DNA of 64,000 nt from Tsukamurella conjunctivitidis (GTDB taxonomy: Bacteria; Actinomycetota; Actinomycetes; Mycobacteriales; Mycobacteriaceae): positions 62,001 through 126,000 of the forward strand of contig NZ_VIGX01000002.1 of the NCBI RefSeq assembly GCF_007858475.1, read 5' to 3'. Every line of letters begins with the position of its first letter. The first letter of the stretch is position 1. Of this stretch, positions 60,712 to 64,000 are shown in pieces. The translations under genes and the position numbers were made by a program. The notes under the pieces are model-generated. The model saw only the letters and a program-made list of their open reading frames with translations, was not told the DNA's origin and made no database searches.

Positions 60712-61345
60712 TTCGCGTTCCCGGGTTGCGGGCCGGTCCGGTCCGCGGGCGACGGCGGCTCGGTGCCGGCGAGCCTGCCGATCTCCTCCCGCAGGGCGCG
60801 CACCTCGGCGGTCAGCTCGTCCACCTCGCGGTCGGTGCGCCGGGCGCTCGCGTCGACCGCTTTGAGCTGGTCGACGACCCAGCTGGTCGCAGTGCCGATC
60901 GCGAAGCTGATCAGGCCGATGCCGAAGACCATCAGGCACAGGGCGACGGCCCTGCCCTCGACCGTCACCGGATAGATGTCGCCGTAGCCGACCGTGGTGA
61001 CGGTGACCGCGGCCCACCACAGGGCATCGCCGTAGCCCGTGACCTTCGTGTCCGGGGCGCCGCGCGGAGCGCGCGCAGCGGACGGAACGGCGGCAGCGCG
61101 ATGGCGAGCAGATCGATCGGGTGGGTGCGCACGAACCGCCAGCGATCGGTGGAGAGCCGTACCCGGATCAGGTAGTCGGCGAGGAACGCCGCCCAGATCG
61201 CTATGTCGCTCCAGTCGACGAGGTGCCGAACGAGGGGCGTCGGGGCCACGTCGAGTACCTGCACCGCGTACACGGCGAGGAAACCGAGGGCCAGGGCGAT
61301 CATCAACGGGTTCGTCCGGCGTTCCCAGACCTGCCTGCGCGTCAC
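60690..61345 (-). pseudogene. Voltage-gated-type potassium channel, internally deleted and frameshifted
   Basis: A GTG at 61343-61345 opens a frame with four voltage-sensor-like segments: NPLMIALALGFLAVYAVQVL, SDIAIWAAFLADYLIRVRLS, PIDLLAIALPPFRPLRALRA. That frame then turns to nonsense and stops at 60965. In another minus frame, from about 61060, the pore appears: GYGDALWWAAVTVTTVGYGD with the TVGYGD filter, then IGLISFAIGTATSWVVDQLK and a coiled coil. S5 (about 40-50 residues) is missing at the junction (~61060-61080). It is therefore a deletion, not a single-base error. Confidence 0.75.
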
Positions 61346-61452
61346 CGGCGAAAGGTACTCCGGGACGGCGGTTCCGCGCCGGAGAACCCGCCGCGCGCGA
61401 GGTGATGATTTGCAATACCATCGAATGATCGGATGAGAATGGGTGGTGGGCG

Positions 61453-62040
61453 GTGCACTGGAAGGTGCGGCGGTGCGCGTCGTGGGTGCTCCTCGCGCTG
61501 TGTTCGATGACGGTTTTCGCCACCATGGGCATCATCGTCGACGAGGACGACCTCGGCGGCTCCTCGTTCCTCGTGGGTGTACTCCTGTACCTCGCTGCGG
61601 CACTGCTGCACTGCCGCCGGCCGCGCCGGCTCGTGCCGCTCGTCGCGGGGTTCGGCGCGGGCTTCGCGGTGATGTTCCTGGTGATCCTCCTGGCGATCGC
61701 CATCGGCCCGCACCACGCCGGTTCGGGCGATCACTGGGGCTGGCGGGACGCCGCACTGGGGATCGGGATGACGCTGTTGATGTCCTTCGGAGCGCTGAAC
61801 TGGTGCCTCGGCACGAACTCGCTGCGCCGGGCCGCGCGCTGGACCGCGATCCCCCTGCTCAGCGGTACCGCGGCGAGCGTGCTCCCGGTGCCGGTGATCC
61901 ACGACAACGCGGCGGCCGTCGCGATGGGGGCCGCGCTCCTCGTCATCGTGCTCAGCGACGCCGTCCCCGAGCAGGTGTCGCACCGGCCCGCGCCGGTCGA
62001 TGCGGGGCAGCCCGGCGGGGCCGACGCCGTGCCGCTGTGA
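61453..62040 (+). CDS. Multi-pass membrane protein of unknown function
   Basis: 195 aa from a GTG. About six hydrophobic segments, e.g. ASWVLLALCSMTVFATMGII, SSFLVGVLLYLAAALLH, AGFAVMFLVILLAIAIG, AALGIGMTLLMSFGALNW and AAVAMGAALLVIVLSD. The C-terminus is a short Pro/Ala tail. No motif is recognised. It is divergent from the broken channel gene. Confidence 0.6.
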   Translation: MHWKVRRCASWVLLALCSMTVFATMGIIVDEDDLGGSSFLVGVLLYLAAALLHCRRPRRLVPLVAGFGAGFAVMFLVILLAIAIGPHHAGSGDHWGWRDAALGIGMTLLMSFGALNWCLGTNSLRRAARWTAIPLLSGTAASVLPVPVIHDNAAAVAMGAALLVIVLSDAVPEQVSHRPAPVDAGQPGGADAVPL

Positions 62041-62095
62041 AGGCACGGGAAACCGGTGGCGGCCGGACGGTGCGCGCTGCCAGGCTGGGGGCGTG

Positions 62096-62881
62096 GTGAC
62101 CGAGGAGCAGGTGGAGGAGTTCGTCCGGGACGGCTTCGTCGCCGTCCGTGGCGCGTTCAGTGAGGCGACGGCTGCCGCGGCGCGCGACGTGCTGTGGGAG
62201 GAGCTCGCGTCCTACGGCCTGGACCGGGACGACCCGTCGACCTGGGACCGGCCGGTGATCCGCCTGGGCGAGCACGACGAGGCGCCGTTCCGGGAGGCGG
62301 CCGCGTCGCCGCTGCTGGCGGAGGCTGCGGATCGGCTGGCCGGGCCCGGCGGATGGGTGCCGCGGGTGTCGCTGGGTACGTTCCCCGTGCGCTTTCCGTG
62401 CGAGGACGGCCCGGGCGACGACGGCTGGCACCTCGATCCGAGCTTCCCCGGCGACCAGCCGGAGGCCTTCCTGCACTGGAGGATCAACGTGCGCAGCAAG
62501 GGCCGGGCTCTGCTCATGCTGTTCCTGTTCTCCGACATCGGCGTCGACGACGCCCCGACCCGGCTGCGCGTGGGCTCGCATCGCGCGATGGCGCCGCTGC
62601 TGCGGCCCTACGGCGACGAGGGGACGGAGATGGGTGCACTCATCCCGGAGTTCGCGCAGACCGCGCACCTTCCCGAGGCGGTCGCCACCGGCGCGGCCGG
62701 CGACGTCTACCTCTGCCACCCGTTCCTCGTGCACGCCTCGCAGGCGCTGCTGCCCGGGCCCGGGCGGGGCGCGCGGTTCCTCGCGCAGCCCGCGCTGCTG
62801 GGGCCGCCCGTCGACCTGGACCGCCCGGACGCGGAGCTCACCCCGGTCGCGCGCGCGATCGCGCTGGGCTGCCGCGGGTAA
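62096..62881 (+). CDS. PhyH-type Fe(II)/2-oxoglutarate dioxygenase
   Basis: 261 aa from a GTG (62093 is an equal alternative). TEEQVEEFVRDGFVAVRGAF is the usual PhyH start; iron ligands are H and D in GWHLDPSF and the distal H in CHPFLVHASQALLPG; the 2-oxoglutarate Arg is likely in ARFLAQPALL. It hydroxylates an unknown substrate. The spacing of HxD and H is normal, so it should be active. Confidence 0.83.
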   Translation: MTEEQVEEFVRDGFVAVRGAFSEATAAAARDVLWEELASYGLDRDDPSTWDRPVIRLGEHDEAPFREAAASPLLAEAADRLAGPGGWVPRVSLGTFPVRFPCEDGPGDDGWHLDPSFPGDQPEAFLHWRINVRSKGRALLMLFLFSDIGVDDAPTRLRVGSHRAMAPLLRPYGDEGTEMGALIPEFAQTAHLPEAVATGAAGDVYLCHPFLVHASQALLPGPGRGARFLAQPALLGPPVDLDRPDAELTPVARAIALGCRG

Positions 62882-63008
62882 GGATCACGCCGAGCGCATC
62901 GGTGGCGCGGGGCGTCGGCCGTGCGCAGGCTCGGTGCACCCGGCCGCGTGCCGTGCCGGGCGGTGGTGGGGCGCGCACCGTCGGGGACGGCGGGAGTAGG
63001 TTGGCAGC

Positions 63009-63560
63009 ATGACCGAGGCCGGATTCGACCAGCGCACGTTCCGACATGTGATGGGGCAGTTCTGCACCGGCGTCACGATCATCGCCACGTCGGACGTCGA
63101 GGAGAAGCCGGTCGGCTTCGCGTGCCAGTCCTTCGCCGCGCTGTCGCTGGACCCGCCGCTGGTCCTGTTCTGCCCGATGAAGACCTCGCGCACGTGGAAG
63201 CACATCGAGGCGTCCGGGAAGTTCGCCGTCTCGGTGCTGGGGCAGGAGCAGGAGTCGGTGAGCGCCGCCTTCGGTCGCTCGGTGGACGACAAGTTCGACG
63301 GCCTGCGGTGGACCCCGTCGCCGCTCGGCAATCCGACGATCGACGGCTCGCTGACGTGGATGGACTGCACCCTCGAGAACGTGCTCGACGGTGGCGATCA
63401 CCACATCGCGATCGGGCGGGTGCACCACCTGGGCGACGTCGACGACGCGAAGCCGCTGCTGTTCTACCGCGGCGCCTACCTCTCGACGAACCATCCGCAG
63501 CAGCACCCCGCCGCCAGCCTCGAATCGTTCCTCACCTGGGACTCCGGCGCCTGGCTCTGA
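63009..63560 (+). CDS. Flavin reductase family protein (HsaB-like)
   Basis: 183 aa; TAGGTT 6 nt before the ATG (leaderless). FRHVMGQFCTGVTIIATSDV, GFACQSFAALSLDPPLVLFC, KTSRTWKHIEASGKFAVSVL and IAIGRVHHLGDV are the FMN-reductase-like split barrel. Length and sequence recall HsaB (Rv3567c), the reductase of the steroid monooxygenase HsaAB, but no hsa genes are next to it here, so the partner is open. Confidence 0.82.
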   Translation: MTEAGFDQRTFRHVMGQFCTGVTIIATSDVEEKPVGFACQSFAALSLDPPLVLFCPMKTSRTWKHIEASGKFAVSVLGQEQESVSAAFGRSVDDKFDGLRWTPSPLGNPTIDGSLTWMDCTLENVLDGGDHHIAIGRVHHLGDVDDAKPLLFYRGAYLSTNHPQQHPAASLESFLTWDSGAWL

Positions 63561-63670
63561 CGGCTCCCGGCCTGAGCCGCGCCGCCTGCCGGTGTGAGGC
63601 GTGTATTGCCATGAGCAGCCATGCGTCACGCGTATGGCCTCGCAGAAGCTGCACACCGAGCTCTACGGCC

Positions 63671-64000
63671 CTACTGTCCGTAGGTGTACCGCAGGTCGGC
63701 GAAGACGAGGGTGCTGACCCGTCGGGCGACGTGGCGGGTGTACTGCGGCCCCGGGAGGGGTTCCGCGGCGTAGAGGACCCACTGCACGTCGGAGCCCCCG
63801 TCGCCGGGCTCGAGGGTGAAGATCACGCGCAGGTCCGGGCGGTCCGGCCATAGCGACGACCATTCGACGCGGGTCGCGTCGTCCAAGGAGAGCACGTGCG
63901 GGGCGACCTCGTCGTCCGTCAGGCGCAGCCAGTGCCGGACGGCGCGCGGACCCGGTGCGGCGAGGTCCCGGCACACGACGTGCGGCGGCGCCGGAAGGTT
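63671..64000 (-). CDS. SRPBCC-like protein, 5' end cut by window edge
   Basis: The frame is open from base 64000 to TAG at 63671; the upstream part is missing (a GTG at 63976 is internal). Visible: NLPAPPHVVCRDLAAPG, VRHWLRLTDDEVAPHVLSLD, WSSLWPDRPDLRVIFTLEPG and HVARRVSTLVFADLRYTYGQ. The alternating hydrophobic pattern with a final Arg-rich helix suggests the START/SRPBCC fold. Function unknown. The 63561-63670 gap holds nothing I can identify. Confidence 0.55.
   Translation of the reverse strand, partial: NLPAPPHVVCRDLAAPGPRAVRHWLRLTDDEVAPHVLSLDDATRVEWSSLWPDRPDLRVIFTLEPGDGGSDVQWVLYAAEPLPGPQYTRHVARRVSTLVFADLRYTYGQ

Noticed and set aside
60965-61345. Two separate small genes instead of a broken channel
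   Set aside because: The N-terminal half ends in nonsense after the S4-like helix, and the pore half lacks a start and S5. They are one disrupted gene.

Overview
The window is high-GC actinobacterial DNA. Gene content and order match the order Mycobacteriales: fba, a long membrane protein, DUF3151 and purA as in the M. tuberculosis Rv0357c-Rv0364 block, and ppa, dacB, metalloprotease, tilS, hpt, ftsH, folE-P-B-K, DUF3180, DUF6779, a Rossmann/DUF2520 protein, panC, panD, coaX, a lysyl-tRNA synthetase, lsr2 and clpC as in Rv3628c-Rv3596c. Many genes show the mycobacterial leaderless layout, a TANNNT -10 box 6-8 nt before an ATG or GTG. A Tsukamurella-like organism is my best guess from gene content. 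It is an inference, and no rRNA is present to test it.

Layout. 1-1.3 kb: a truncated MpaB-type oxygenase and a ParDE toxin-antitoxin pair. 1.3-7.2 kb: an ABC-F ATPase, two DedA proteins, a Na+/H+ antiporter carrying a UBP zinc finger, and fba. 7.2-18.2 kb: surface and envelope proteins, purA, a sugar porter with a fructokinase-like kinase, and purT with a proline-rich tail. 18.2-21.5 kb: an erm-like rRNA methyltransferase behind an unusual leader, a siderophore-interacting protein under a probable IdeR box, a divergent SDR/HxlR pair, and a small secreted Cys-repeat protein. 21.6-25.8 kb: fprA, a rhodanese and metZ. 25.8-28.7 kb: an accessory patch with cutC, DUF4279, a truncated ORF, an orphan protein and a free-standing LAGLIDADG endonuclease. 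28.7-34 kb: a TetR/MFS pair, a HAD phosphatase, a SAM-IV riboswitch with a class V aminotransferase, and a YbaK protein. 34.1-37.7 kb: MarR and one uninterrupted frame joining a 14-TM efflux pump to a degenerate tRNA-guanine transglycosylase domain. 37.7-60.7 kb: the conserved housekeeping block (ppa to clpC). 60.7-64 kb: a broken potassium channel gene, a membrane protein, a PhyH-type dioxygenase, a flavin reductase and a truncated end gene.

Three regulatory ideas stand out. (1) The erm-like gene is preceded by a leaderless 20-codon ORF (nine alanines, then VVDRGRA) and by hairpins, one of which holds part of the erm Shine-Dalgarno. This is the layout of a macrolide-sensing translational attenuator. 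(2) Two unlinked sulfur-related genes share a 13-nt box abutting the -35. One then uses a SAM-IV riboswitch and the other a leaderless Cys-rich leader peptide. (3) The tetrahydrofolate genes are packed with 1-4 nt overlaps behind ftsH, and panC-panD-coaX likewise lead from pantothenate to CoA.

All coordinates, motifs and repeats were read by eye. No database search or folding program was run.
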